The notes under the pieces: generated by a model
What the model saw: the letters and a program-made list of their open reading frames with translations, nothing else
Database searches by the model: none
What the model was told of the DNA's origin: nothing
Shown here: piece after piece, positions 18,861 to 28,500 of the stretch
Position numbering within the stretch: the first letter of the stretch is position 1
Layout: the number at the start of each line of letters is the position of its first letter
NCBI RefSeq assembly: GCF_002078015.1
Contig: NZ_LWBP01000210.1
Coordinates: 248,001 to 312,000, forward strand
Source: Niastella populi
GTDB lineage: Bacteria; Bacteroidota; Bacteroidia; Chitinophagales; Chitinophagaceae
Direction of reading: 5' to 3'
Length of the DNA stretch: 64,000 nucleotides
Position numbers and translations under genes: made by a program

Positions 18861-19754
18861 ATGGATGCCGATATTCATACCTTGTACGAATCAGATTTCT
18901 ACCGTGTTATGGATTTCAGGTGCCGGTGCACCGAATGCCGTACTTCGAAGCCTGAATATAATACGGAGTTTTGTATAAGCTTTGTACGAAAAGGCAATTT
19001 CCTGTTCAATGTTTTCAGGCGGTCGCTCGATTCCTATAGCGGTTGCGTGCTGGTGACCAAACCCGGGTATGAACGCACGGTTACCCATACCCATGCCATT
19101 CCCGACGAATGCACCATCTTTGAATTTAAAACCGGCTTTTTTAAAGCAATGCTGGAACATTATGGCAAAATTCCTTTCTTCACCGATAACGATTGGCACT
19201 CCACGCTTATAAAAACAAATGCGGAAACCGAGTTCCTGCATTTTCATATTATAAAACTGATACTTAACCGTACGGGCGGCAAGCTGCAGATAGATAACCT
19301 GGTAATGGAGGTGATTGAAAAAGTGCTGAGCAATATAACCAATTATAAACCCGATCTGCGCATCAATACCCGGTTAAAGCAAAATCACCTGGTTACCATA
19401 GAAAGGGCAAAGGACTTCCTCTCAAATCATTTTACCGACGATATTTCCCTGATGCAGATCGCTGAGTATTGCTTTGTGAGTCCCTTCCATTTCAGCCGCC
19501 TGTTCAAAACTTTTACTTCAGAAACGCCGCATCAATTCCTGTTAACGCTTCGACTCAAGAATGCCGAATTGTCATTACGCAATACAGCACAACCGGTTGC
19601 TGATATCGCTTTTTCATCAGGATTCAATAGTGTAGAACATTTTACGGCTGCATTTAAACAAAAGTATAATTGTCCGCCCGCCGCCTACAGGCAGCAACAT
19701 GCGGTAGCTTCCGGTACTGGCAATAAGACGTATTATCATTACAGCAAACTATAA
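18861..19754 (+). CDS. AraC-family transcriptional regulator
   Basis: A 297-residue regulator. The N-terminal half has no signature I recognise beyond a cupin-like sensor region with an unusual cysteine cluster near the start (CRCTEC, residues about 19-24). The C-terminal half (about 180-285) is the two-helix-turn-helix AraC domain: ERAKDFLSNHFTDDISLMQI and later IAFSSGFNSVEHFTAAFKQKY, then CPPAAYRQQ. The position 150 bp after the haloperoxidase-like gene on the same strand suggests it may regulate the upstream cluster or itself, which is inference. A tandem gene remnant follows at once. Confidence 0.9.
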   Translation: MDADIHTLYESDFYRVMDFRCRCTECRTSKPEYNTEFCISFVRKGNFLFNVFRRSLDSYSGCVLVTKPGYERTVTHTHAIPDECTIFEFKTGFFKAMLEHYGKIPFFTDNDWHSTLIKTNAETEFLHFHIIKLILNRTGGKLQIDNLVMEVIEKVLSNITNYKPDLRINTRLKQNHLVTIERAKDFLSNHFTDDISLMQIAEYCFVSPFHFSRLFKTFTSETPHQFLLTLRLKNAELSLRNTAQPVADIAFSSGFNSVEHFTAAFKQKYNCPPAAYRQQHAVASGTGNKTYYHYSKL

Positions 19755-20301
19755 GGAAGGCTTTGCCTGTTATGAGCTCTACTTCGACTTCAGTGGCGAT
19801 AGCGAGCACGAACTGATTATCAGCATGCATATCCCATATCTTCAAGCAAGGCCCTTCCGTCATTGTTTCAATGAATAGTATAGAAGCGGTAAAACTGCTG
19901 TTGCAAAAGGGACGAAGGTGGGAAATGCCATCCTGGAATGCAATCAGGGCGACCGCTGTTTGCAAAGGGAAATACTTAAGCTGCTTGTAGATCATGGAGG
20001 GAACGTTGACCACCTGGGATATTGGAAACGAACAACACTTTATTATGAAATTGAGAACTGGGTGAATACTTTTCAAAACATGGCAGCCGCAAGAAGCAAT
20101 AATCCTAATAGGGTGGCAGGGCATGAAGCGGATTTCAAAAATCATTCTTTCAATATTCCTTTTTTAATTCAATTGGCCGCCAACCCTTTCAACTGTGACG
20201 GAGAGAACTCCGGTTATCTCACCCTGTTGAGACAGAAATGGAGTGAAAACTACATTAATGCAACAGGAGTTGAAAAGTTTGTTGAGAATGCCGGAAGATA
20301 A
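19755..20301 (+). pseudogene. Decayed ankyrin-repeat gene
   Basis: Three fragments lie head to tail. First, a frame running on from the AraC stop codes YELYFDFSGDSEHELIISMH and then ends at 19876. Second, a frame from ATG 19871 codes SIEAVKLLLQKG. Third, the frame from about 19909 codes TKVGNAILE followed by REILKLLVDHGGNVD and about 85 further residues to 20301. Fragments two and three join into a good ankyrin repeat only if one base is removed or the ribosome slips back by one at A-AAG-GGA (19906-19912). I read this as a frameshifted remnant; programmed frameshifting or a sequencing error are alternatives. The downstream part is not a family I recognise. Confidence 0.5.
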
Positions 20302-20360
20302 CAGCATAAAATCATAATGAATTTAGCAGGATTCCTTAAGTGCTTCGGAAAACGGCTGTA

Positions 20361-20368
20361 TAGCTTTG
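20361..20368 (+). promoter_or_regulatory. Candidate -7 promoter element (TAGCTTTG)
   Basis: The sequence matches the Bacteroidota -7 consensus TAnnTTTG and lies 17 bp before the DinB-like start codon. No clear TTG box is seen at the expected -33 distance, so support is partial. Confidence 0.35.
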
Positions 20369-20384
20369 CTGAAAATACAGCGTT

Positions 20385-20792
20385 ATGAAAGATCAATTAT
20401 TGTCAATCATCGAAAATTCAAGGAAGTACACATTACAGGTTGCCGCGGCCATGCCCGACAAAGATTATCATTACAAACCAACCGGCGCCGGTTGGGATTT
20501 TGGTGAATTATTGAACCACATAGCTTATGGTATTCACTGGTGGGAAGAAAATTATATCAAAGGTACTAAGACGGAATGGGCCCCGCCGCCGGCAAAGAAA
20601 ACCAAAAAGGATGTAGTGGCATTGCTTACGAAGGCATTCGATTCACTGCAAAATACGGTTAAAGGGCAAACGCTCGATGAGCAATCGGGTTACGGTGCTC
20701 ATGCAACGCTCGATCATATTACCCATCATCGCGGCCAGGCGGTTGTATATTTACGTACCCACGGTATTGAGCCGCCGGAGTATATGTATTAA
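20385..20792 (+). CDS. DinB-like (DUF664 type) four-helix protein
   Basis: A 135-residue cytosolic protein of the DinB/YfiT-like metalloenzyme superfamily, close to the usual length of 140-170. The pattern of a first helix, then ELLNHIAYGIHWW with a metal-ligand His, and a C-terminal LDHITHHRGQAVVYLR with two or three His, fits the three-histidine metal site of the fold. Members include thiol-dependent transferases and many uncharacterised stress proteins; no substrate can be read here. It stands alone between a gene remnant and the convergent symporter cluster. Confidence 0.85.
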   Translation: MKDQLLSIIENSRKYTLQVAAAMPDKDYHYKPTGAGWDFGELLNHIAYGIHWWEENYIKGTKTEWAPPPAKKTKKDVVALLTKAFDSLQNTVKGQTLDEQSGYGAHATLDHITHHRGQAVVYLRTHGIEPPEYMY

Positions 20793-20911
20793 AGTTATTG
20801 TTATGGTGGGTTATCGGCCAGTTGGCGGATGACCCATTTTTATTTAAGCTGTTATTTGCGGCGGGTGAATTCCTGGCAGTAAAAATATGCAATATGTTGA
20901 ACCCTTGCTAT

Positions 20912-20938
20912 AAAAAAACGGCTGTCACCCGACAGCCG
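20912..20938 (-). terminator. Intrinsic terminator of the symporter operon
   Basis: A perfect 8-bp stem (CGGCTGTC / GACAGCCG) with a 4-base loop; on the minus strand it is followed by TTTTTTT. It lies 31 bp after the stop of the 57-residue gene. Confidence 0.88.
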
Positions 20939-20969
20939 CTATTCGTATTTTGGTAACAAGTTTTCTAAG

Positions 20970-21143
20970 TTATGCCTTGTTGGCTTTTCTTATGAACATC
21001 ATAGCCAGGCCAAAGATGAGAAAAGAAACGCCTGTATAGGCATTCAGTTTATTGGCAAGATCGGATCCCAACAACAGGATCAGTGATACAACCGAAAAGA
21101 ACAGGCCAATGACAAATTGCAGATCGTTTAATTTTTTGTACAT
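20970..21143 (-). CDS. 57-residue membrane protein paired with the symporter
   Basis: A small protein beginning MYKKLNDLQFVIGLFFSVVS. It has two hydrophobic helices (about 9-25 and 38-51) and ends with a basic tail (IRKANKA). It begins 15 bp after the stop codon of the sodium:solute symporter, and a clean terminator follows it, so it is the last gene of that operon. Small partners next to SSS transporters are known in other systems, but I do not recognise a named family; an accessory or stability subunit is the natural guess. The start is fixed by the only ATG in frame. Confidence 0.75.
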   Translation of the reverse strand: MYKKLNDLQFVIGLFFSVVSLILLLGSDLANKLNAYTGVSFLIFGLAMMFIRKANKA

Positions 21144-21158
21144 GGAAGCAATTATTGG

Positions 21159-22820
21159 TTAAAAGAAAATTATGTTCAACAGTAAGGTGATCGCCAACAA
21201 CAGCAGACCCAGCGGTACCACCCGCAAATACCATTTTTGTTCGTGGTACTTCGGTTTCTCCGTTAACGAATATACTAAACCTTTTAATTCCTCGTCGGGT
21301 TTGGGTTTGGTAAACAGGCTCACTATGATTGTTGTAAAGAAATTGAAGGTCCACGATACGGCAGCTACGATAAATGCCTGACCCATACCGCTTTTGATGG
21401 TATACCATTCGGCTATCCAGCCGCCCTTGCCTTCGGCAACGGTAAGCCCGTGCGTTGCGGCGGCGGCGGCGGTTCCCACAACCAGTCCCCAAAAGGCGCC
21501 ATGGCTTGTGGTTCGTTTCCAGAACATCCCCAGCAGGAAAGTGGCAAACAGCGGACCATTCACAAAACCAAATACGAGTTGCAGAAAGTCGTTGATGTTG
21601 TTAAAGCTTTTGGCAATGTATGCAGTAGCAATGGAAATAAGGATGCCCACCACCGTTATGACCTTGCCCACCAGCAGGTAATGCCGGTCGCTTTTATTCT
21701 TTACAAAATACGATTGATAAATGTCAAAAGTGAACACGGAGTTGAAGGCGGTAACGTTACCGGCCATGCCGCTCATGAACGAAGCGATGAGCGCGGTAAT
21801 GCCCACACCAAGGATACCGGTAGGGTAGTAGTGCGCGATCATCGATGGCAGGGTCATGGTATAATCCAGTTCGCCATTGGCGGTTGTTGGTATGCTATAG
21901 CCCTTTGATGCAAGGGCAGGTTGCATTAAGGTAATGGCAATAAGCCCGGGTAATACCACTATCAGTGGCATCACCATTTTAGGAATGGCAGCAATGATCG
22001 GTGTGCGTTGTGCATCGCCCATATTGCGGGCGATCATGGCCCTTTGCACTACAAGGAAGTCGGTGCACCAGTAACCGAACGACATTACAAAACCCAGCCC
22101 GAAGATCAATGACATAAAGTGCAGTCCCATGGGATTATCGTTGGCGTTACCCATGTATTTCCAGGCATGCGTCATTTCGGGTTGTAATAACGATTTGATA
22201 TTATCCCAGCCACCGGCATCGTGCAGGGAAATTACTACCAGGGGTGATAGTCCCAATACAATTAAGAAGAACTGCAATACTTCATTATATACCGCACTGG
22301 TTAAACCGCCGAGGAAGGTGTATACCATTACAATGCCGGCCGAAACCCATATAGAGATATCGAAATCCCAATGGAGGATCGTTTCCATCAGTTTTGCCAG
22401 TGCATACAATGAAATGCCCGATGAAAACACCGTCATAACGGCAAAGGAGATAGCATTTAAGCCCCGCGTTTTTTCATCAAAGCGAAGCGACAGGTATTCG
22501 GGCACACTGCGGGCGCGGCTGCCATAATAGAACGGCATCATAAAAACGCCAAGGAATACCATGGCGAAAATGGCGCCTACCCAATAGAAGTGGACGGTCA
22601 TTATGCCGTACTTGGCGCCGGATGCCACCATTCCAATCACTTCCTGGGCGCCAAGGTTGGCTGATATAAAAGCGAGACTGGTGATCCAGAGCGGGATACT
22701 GCGGCTGCTGGTAAGAAAATCATTACTTGATTTTATTTTCTTTTTTATAAGAAAACCAACGCCAATAACAAAAATGAAATAAACAAGAATGATCAGGTAA
22801 TCGGCAAGTTCTAAGCGCAT
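21159..22820 (-). CDS. Sodium:solute symporter (SSS family), probably sugar or inositol
   Basis: A 553-residue polytopic membrane protein of the SSS (SLC5-like) family. The ATG at 22820 gives MRLELADYLIILVYF; a TTG two codons earlier is less likely. Seen motifs include WITSLAFISANLGAQEVIGM (first broken helix, sodium site), YNEVLQFFLIVLG and MSGMAGNVTAFNSVFTFDIYQ, all characteristic of sugar and inositol symporters of the vSGLT type. About 14 helices are expected. A LacI-type palindrome lies immediately before the start codon, and the LacI gene and myo-inositol oxygenase are close by, so inositol or an uronate is a reasonable substrate inference. Confidence 0.88.
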   Translation of the reverse strand: MRLELADYLIILVYFIFVIGVGFLIKKKIKSSNDFLTSSRSIPLWITSLAFISANLGAQEVIGMVASGAKYGIMTVHFYWVGAIFAMVFLGVFMMPFYYGSRARSVPEYLSLRFDEKTRGLNAISFAVMTVFSSGISLYALAKLMETILHWDFDISIWVSAGIVMVYTFLGGLTSAVYNEVLQFFLIVLGLSPLVVISLHDAGGWDNIKSLLQPEMTHAWKYMGNANDNPMGLHFMSLIFGLGFVMSFGYWCTDFLVVQRAMIARNMGDAQRTPIIAAIPKMVMPLIVVLPGLIAITLMQPALASKGYSIPTTANGELDYTMTLPSMIAHYYPTGILGVGITALIASFMSGMAGNVTAFNSVFTFDIYQSYFVKNKSDRHYLLVGKVITVVGILISIATAYIAKSFNNINDFLQLVFGFVNGPLFATFLLGMFWKRTTSHGAFWGLVVGTAAAAATHGLTVAEGKGGWIAEWYTIKSGMGQAFIVAAVSWTFNFFTTIIVSLFTKPKPDEELKGLVYSLTEKPKYHEQKWYLRVVPLGLLLLAITLLLNIIFF

Positions 22821-22821
22821 G

Positions 22822-22835
22822 TGCAATCGTTAACT
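22822..22835. promoter_or_regulatory. Candidate LacI-type operator upstream of the symporter
   Basis: The sequence TGCAATCGTTAACT has the central CG palindrome of LacI-family operators and matches 8 of 10 fixed bases of TGNAANCGNTTNCA. It lies directly in front of the symporter start codon, where a bound repressor would block the transcript. It shares GCAAYCGTTWWC with 24301-24314. Confidence 0.45.
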
Positions 22836-23217
22836 GTGTGTGATAGTTTCATGCACAATATATTTCTTTCATTTCATTATTATGATCTGAATCATAGATA
22901 GGGAGAAAAAGTTACGAATACGGTTGCGTGGGCCGGAAGCCCCGGGTTGAAAGGTTAATAGAGTTGCTAATGTTGATGGAGGGGTATTAAGATAACTAAT
23001 TGGATAGCTTTAGCTTGTTGGCCTTGGATTTATAAGTTGATATGTTGACAAAGCTGGAACCGGAATTTCTGACCTTCTGGCCGGTGTCAGGCTCGCATTT
23101 GCTGGGGTGGCCCGGAATATAAACCCCGGAAACAGGTAACTGGTAACCGGGAACATTGAATTTTGAACTAAAAACTAATATTTGACCTTTATCAACTCTA
23201 TCAACATTATCACCTTT
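22836..23217. other. Gap between symporter and LacI genes with short repeated words
   Basis: No coding region is supported. The symporter promoter must lie in the AT-rich first 90 bp, but I see no clear TAnnTTTG. Further on are the words GGTAACTGGTAACC (about 23133) and TATCAAC/TATCACC (about 23188-23216), which belong to the short-word repeats seen in other gaps. Confidence 0.5.
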
Positions 23218-24234
23218 TCAACTTCCTCCTGCAGTCGACTCCCGTTCAATAAGAACCGAAGGTATCACCATCCGCTCCTTGCTTAAATCAAATGTACTCT
23301 TTTCAATTCCTTTAAAAAGCAGGGTGGCGGCAGCTTTGCCAATTTCAAAGGCGGGCTGGGTAATGGTGGTGAGCGGGGGATTCAGGATGGGGGCCGTGTC
23401 GAGGGTGGCAAACGCTATCACTTTGATATCCTCTGGTATATGTATGCCCAATTCATGACAGGCAAGATAAACCGGGGTAACGATCTTTTCAACCGAAGCG
23501 ATCAATCCATCGGGGCGGTGTTTATTTTGCAAAATGGTTTTTATTTGATCATACATGCTGTCGTTATCGGTACAATATATTATCTGTTGGTTTGCTTCCG
23601 GTATACCGGCTTCAGTAAGCGCCGCTTTAAATCCTTCTTCCCGGTTCAGGCAAATAGGCAGGCTTTGCGAAATGCTTACAAATGCCGGTTTGCGGCAACC
23701 TTTCTTTAATAAATGATTGGCTGCCATAAGGCCACAGTCGTAATCATTGGTTGTCACTCTCGCGGTTTCTATCGATTCCTGTTCACGGTCGAAAAAAACA
23801 ACCGGGATATTATTGGCCTGTAACTTAATAATATGTTCGGCTGATTTGGTTTCGCTGGAAATGGAGATCAGCACCCCGTCTACCCGACCACTCTGACAGT
23901 CTTCGAGAATGGTTCTTTCGTTGGCGAATTTTTCGTGCGATAAATAGATAAGTACGTGATAACCTTTGGTTTCGGCAATAGACTGAATGCCATTGATGGC
24001 GAGCGAGAAAAAGTTATCGGCCACTTCGGGCAGCACTACCGCAATGGTTTTACTTTTCTTTTTGCGCAGGCTGCTGGCGTATGGATTAGGTACATAATTT
24101 AACTGCGCTGCCAGCTCCAGTACCTTCTTTTTTGTTTCATCACTGATCTCATAACTATCGCGCAACGCTTTTGAAATAGTTGAAACTGATAGTTGCAACT
24201 GTTCTGCTAAAACCTTTATGTTGACTTTACTCAT
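23218..24234 (-). CDS. LacI-family transcriptional regulator
   Basis: A 338-residue repressor. Residues 1-45 are the LacI helix-turn-helix (IKVLAEQLQLSVSTISKALRD), followed by the hinge with YVPNPYASSLRKKKSKTIAVV. The rest is the periplasmic-binding-protein fold that senses a sugar (DNFFSLAINGIQSIAE, VVFFDRE, PDGLIASVEKIV, NPPLTTITQPAFEIGKAAA). It is divergent from the myo-inositol oxygenase gene and lies upstream of the symporter on its own strand. Palindromes of LacI type are found before both neighbours, so it probably controls both. The ligand is unknown; inositol or a uronate is an inference from context. Confidence 0.93.
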   Translation of the reverse strand: MSKVNIKVLAEQLQLSVSTISKALRDSYEISDETKKKVLELAAQLNYVPNPYASSLRKKKSKTIAVVLPEVADNFFSLAINGIQSIAETKGYHVLIYLSHEKFANERTILEDCQSGRVDGVLISISSETKSAEHIIKLQANNIPVVFFDREQESIETARVTTNDYDCGLMAANHLLKKGCRKPAFVSISQSLPICLNREEGFKAALTEAGIPEANQQIIYCTDNDSMYDQIKTILQNKHRPDGLIASVEKIVTPVYLACHELGIHIPEDIKVIAFATLDTAPILNPPLTTITQPAFEIGKAAATLLFKGIEKSTFDLSKERMVIPSVLIERESTAGGS

Positions 24235-24300
24235 CGGACTGTTTAAGGTCTAAGTGCCTGTTTTACAGACTATTTTATCTTGCAAATTGCTGCAATTTCT

Positions 24301-24314
24301 CGCAACCGTTTTCG
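24301..24314. promoter_or_regulatory. Candidate LacI-type operator between lacI-like gene and inositol oxygenase
   Basis: CGCAACCGTTTTCG matches 8 of 10 fixed bases of TGNAANCGNTTNCA around a central CG. It lies in the 171-bp divergent region, 67 bp after the regulator's start and about 30 bp upstream of the proposed oxygenase promoter. It closely resembles the site at 22822. Confidence 0.45.
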
Positions 24315-24342
24315 TAAATAAAGTTAAACGATAGCTAACAAT

Positions 24343-24371
24343 CTTTAGCAAAAAAGTAGAACTTAGTTTTG
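24343..24371 (+). promoter_or_regulatory. Candidate promoter of the inositol oxygenase gene
   Basis: TAGTTTTG at 24364-24371 fits the Bacteroidota -7 element TAnnTTTG, and CTTTAG some 20 bp upstream approximates the -33 TTTG box. The start codon follows 34 bp later. Confidence 0.45.
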
Positions 24372-24405
24372 AATTCAACACCAGTCTTAATAAAAAAACG
24401 ATTGC

Positions 24406-25293
24406 ATGGCAGCTCCTGGTAAATTCACCGAGAAAGAAATTAATCCGCTTGGCAGTTTGGATGAGTGGGAAGACGACGTTCTGCAACGCTATCCAGATCC
24501 CGATACAATTGCAAAAGAAAAATCAAAAGAAGCATACCGTAATTACGAAGAACCCGGCCGCGATACCGTGCGCGAGTTCTACCGCCTTAATCATACGCAC
24601 CAGACGTTTGCGTTCGTTCAACAGAAAAGAAAAGATTTTTTACAGTTCAATCGTAAAGAAATGTCGGTTTGGGATGCGTTCAATTTCCTGAACCAGCTGG
24701 TTGACGATTCCGACCCCGATACAGATCTCGACCAGTTCCAACACCTGTTACAGGCATCGGAAGCCATACGTGCCGACGGCCACCCCGACTGGATGGTGCT
24801 CACCGGTTTGATGCACGATATGGGCAAGGTACTTTGTTTATTTGGCGAGCCGCAGTGGGCAGTTGTTGGTGATACGTTCCCGGTTGGCTGCGCTTATTCA
24901 GATAAAGTTGTTTATCCCGAATTTTTTAAGAACAATAATGATTACACCGATCCCGTTTTTAGCACTAAACTAGGGGTATATACGCAAAATTGCGGATTAC
25001 GAAATGTAAGCATGTCATGGGGACACGACGAGTATGTTTATCAGATGTTGAAAGATTATTTACCCGAGCCTGGCTTATATATGCTGCGGTATCACTCATT
25101 TTATGCCTGGCATCGCGAGGGCGCTTATGGCCATCTGTTAGATGATCACGATCGTGAAATGCTGAAATGGGTTAAGTTGTTCAACCCATATGACCTGTAT
25201 TCAAAATGTCCCACACCACCAGATTGGAAGCAGCTTCGGCCCTATTATGAGGACCTGGTTGCTAAATACCTACCATCGACCATAAAATTTTAG
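24406..25293 (+). CDS. miox: myo-Inositol oxygenase (MIOX)
   Basis: A 295-residue cytosolic enzyme, the usual MIOX length. It ring-cleaves myo-inositol with O2 to D-glucuronate at a mixed-valent di-iron site. The ligand segments are visible: HLLQASEAIR (about 110), LTGLMHDMGKVL (His-Asp about 137-138), SWGHDEYVY (about 206-212, His-Asp) and RYHSFYAWHREGAYGHL (about 228-244). FGEPQWAVVGDTFPVGC is a highly conserved family stretch. MIOX is mainly known from eukaryotes; bacterial copies occur in scattered groups. It is divergent from a LacI gene and close to a symporter, forming an uptake, sensing and oxidation module. Further uronate-catabolism genes are not in the window. Confidence 0.93.
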   Translation: MAAPGKFTEKEINPLGSLDEWEDDVLQRYPDPDTIAKEKSKEAYRNYEEPGRDTVREFYRLNHTHQTFAFVQQKRKDFLQFNRKEMSVWDAFNFLNQLVDDSDPDTDLDQFQHLLQASEAIRADGHPDWMVLTGLMHDMGKVLCLFGEPQWAVVGDTFPVGCAYSDKVVYPEFFKNNNDYTDPVFSTKLGVYTQNCGLRNVSMSWGHDEYVYQMLKDYLPEPGLYMLRYHSFYAWHREGAYGHLLDDHDREMLKWVKLFNPYDLYSKCPTPPDWKQLRPYYEDLVAKYLPSTIKF

Positions 25294-25396
25294 TAGCAAA
25301 CAAAAAAGTCTCACCCGAAAACTTTATCCATTCCTTGTTTTATTTCACTGAACAGGTAAGCTATGCCTATGCGTATAGTTGATGAATCAGTGTGCA

Positions 25397-25410
25397 GGTA
25401 ATCGTATGCA
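25397..25410. promoter_or_regulatory. Weak LacI-type operator candidate upstream of the second SusC
   Basis: GGTAATCGTATGCA matches 8 of 10 fixed bases of TGNAANCGNTTNCA but is less like the sites at 22822 and 24301 than they are like each other. A match this good is expected by chance in a region of this size roughly one time in ten. Confidence 0.25.
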
Positions 25411-25534
25411 ATGTAAAACACAATTTTCAGGTAGTTGTGTTTTTTTAGAGATATGCATATAAATGTGACTAATACATTTAATTGACTTTAAAAACCGGAA
25501 GAAAGATTTAACACTTTAACCTAAAACTTACGTT

Positions 25535-28500
25535 ATGAGATTGCTTGGTCGGTCGCTCCCGAAAGGCGCGGGTAAACGCCTATTGCTTCTGCTATTCTTA
25601 ACGCCGCTGTATCTGCTGGCACAATCACAGGAAGTTTCCGGAACCGTAAAAGACTCTACGGGTCGCCCATTGGCTGGGGTTTCGGTTTCTGTAAAGGGAA
25701 AGAATCTTGTTACTATTACAAAGTCGGGTGGTACGTTCATCATTCCTGCACAAACAGGAGATGTACTGGTATTTAGTGGTGTTTCACTCGAGAATCAGGA
25801 AATTTTGATTGGAAGTAAAACAACGCTTGATGTTACTATGCAAACCTCAGCCTACATGATGACTGATGTGGTGGTGGTAGGTTATGGTAAAGGGTCACGT
25901 AAAACCCTTTCCAGTGCTATTACATCTGTTAAACCCGAAGACCTCAACCGAGGCGCCATTGGCGATGTAGGCCAGTTGCTGCAGGGTAAAGTACCGGGTC
26001 TTAACATCACTGCCAATGGTGACCCAAACAGGCCTGCGGCAATTATTCTGCGCGGGGCCTCCACTATTAATAGTCCCCAGGGACCTTTCTATGTAATTGA
26101 TGGTATTCCCGGCGCCGATATCAATACCGTTGCACCGGATGATATTGCTTCCATCGATGTGCTGAAGGATGCTTCGGCTACGGCCATTTATGGTAATAGA
26201 GCCAGTAACGGCGTAATAATGGTTACTACCAAAAGAGGTAAAAAGGGAGCATTACAGGCTACCTACAATGGCTATGTCGGTATTGAATCGGTTACAAATG
26301 GTTTGGATCTGATGGATACCACACAATTAAGAGAATATGTTCGCAAGAACAATTCATCGATAAACCCTAATGATGATAAAGGGGCCAGCACCGACTGGAT
26401 GAAGGCCATTCAAAAAGATAATGCTTTTTCTCATAATCATAACATATCGTTCAGCGGCGGTACCGATAAAAGTACCTACAGCGCCAGCCTGAACTACCTG
26501 AAAAAAGATGGTATCATATTGCAAAGCAGTCTGGAAAGAGTGATCGCCCGCATTTCGGCCGAGCATCGTGCGCTGAACGATCATTTGATCTTCGGGTTGA
26601 ATTTGATGAGCAGCAACAGTAAGGCCTCCAATGTTCCTTTCCAGAACATGGTGTTTCAACAGGCTGTAAAATACAACCCCACCTCTCCGGTATATAATGC
26701 CGATGGTACATTTTTCGAAAACCTGAACAATACGGGCTATTTTAACCCGGTTTCCATTATTAAAAATGCGAAAGATGATACCAAATACGGGTCATTACAG
26801 GGCGCATTTACCGTGGAAGCCAAACTGCCGTTCGGATTTACCTATAACATGAACCTGGCTTATCAAAGAGGTACCTGGCTGCATGGTGAATATTACAGCA
26901 AGTATTATTCACAATATTATAACAGCAGTAATTTTTATACCAACGGAGACCCAGGTGGCGGCCGCTCATTGCGTAATTTCTATTCAAGTGGTTTAGCGTA
27001 CAGGGGATATTACCAGGGTACTACTAAAACACTGGAGTCGTATTTAACCTGGGCAAAACGTTTGGGGCTGCATAATATCAAAGCAGTAGTGGGTTACAGC
27101 TGGCAAAAGAACACCAGTGGAGATGGTTTACAAAACAGCCAGACCAATTTTATCTCTGATTATACTTCCTACAATAACATGAGTTTGGGTAACTATCAAA
27201 CGGTAAATGGTTTTGTTGTGGATTTTGGCGGTACGTTATACCAGGAAACGAATTTTATCTCTGATTTCGCCAGGCTTAACTACGATTTTAATGAAAAGTA
27301 TTTGTTACAGGCTTCGGTGAGAAGAGATGGCAGCTCTGTATTTGGTAAAAATAAAGAATGGGGTTATTTCCCTTCTGTAGGAGCGGCCTGGCGCATTTCA
27401 CAGGAAGATTTTCTTCGGCATAATGAAATAATCAGTGAGCTGAAATTAAGAGCCAGTTACGGGGAAACCGGTAATGCTTTCGGGCTGGGCGCTTATACCT
27501 CACAACAGTTATACGATAAAGCAGGTTCCTATTACAATGCCGGCGTTTTTGCCACTTCAATCAGAGTAAGTCAGGGCTACAATCCGGATTTGCAATGGGA
27601 AAAAACTTCCACAAAAAATATCGGTATCGATTATGGCATATTGGATGGAAGGATCTCTGGTTCTATCGACGTATATGAAAAGCTGACTACCGGTATGATT
27701 TTCCCCTACGCTGTAAGCCCAACCATAGATCCGAGTGGATTTGTGTATATGAATGTGGGTAAAATAAGGAACCGTGGTATTGAGTTTAGCTTAAATGTGA
27801 GTGCTGTTAATACGAAGGATTTCAGCTGGAACACCGCTTTGAACCTGGCCAGCAATAAAAACGAAATTCTGAGTTTGAAAGGACCTGAAAAATACGGTAT
27901 GAATGCAGATTCTACTTACTATACTCAGTTAGATGGTCCTGGAACAACAGGTAGTACGTTACAAATGTTGGCAGTGGGTAATCCATTAGGTCTGTTCTAT
28001 TCTTTTAAATATGCAGGTAAAGATGCCTCAGGTAACTCCTTGTTTATAACAGGGAAGGGCGATCAAACAAGTAACCCCACCCAAAGAGTCGATTATCATC
28101 CATTAGGAAGCCCGCATCCGAAATTAATGTTCGGCTGGGTAAATAATTTCCGGTATAAGAACTTTGATCTCAATCTCTTTATACGTGGTGTAACCGGTAA
28201 CAAAATTTTCAATGGTACCCGTGCCGATCTGCATTATGTTACGTCTGCAGGTGTAACCAACATCACGCCCGATGCAATGGATGATGCAAAGAGCGATGCC
28301 AGGAATAACAACTATTCATCGCGTTTTGTGGAAGACGGCTCCTATATACGTTTGGATAATGCCACGCTGGGATACCGCTTTAAGCTTAATAGCCCCTATA
28401 TCAAACAACTGCGTTTTTATACTACCATAAATAACGCTTTTGTAATAACAAAGTATAAGGGAATAGATCCTGAGATCAACCAGGGTGGTGCATCACTGGG

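Noticed and set aside
24235-24405. tRNA or riboswitch in the divergent lacI-like/MIOX gap
   Set aside because: No cloverleaf or conserved riboswitch core can be traced; the region is better explained by an operator and promoter.
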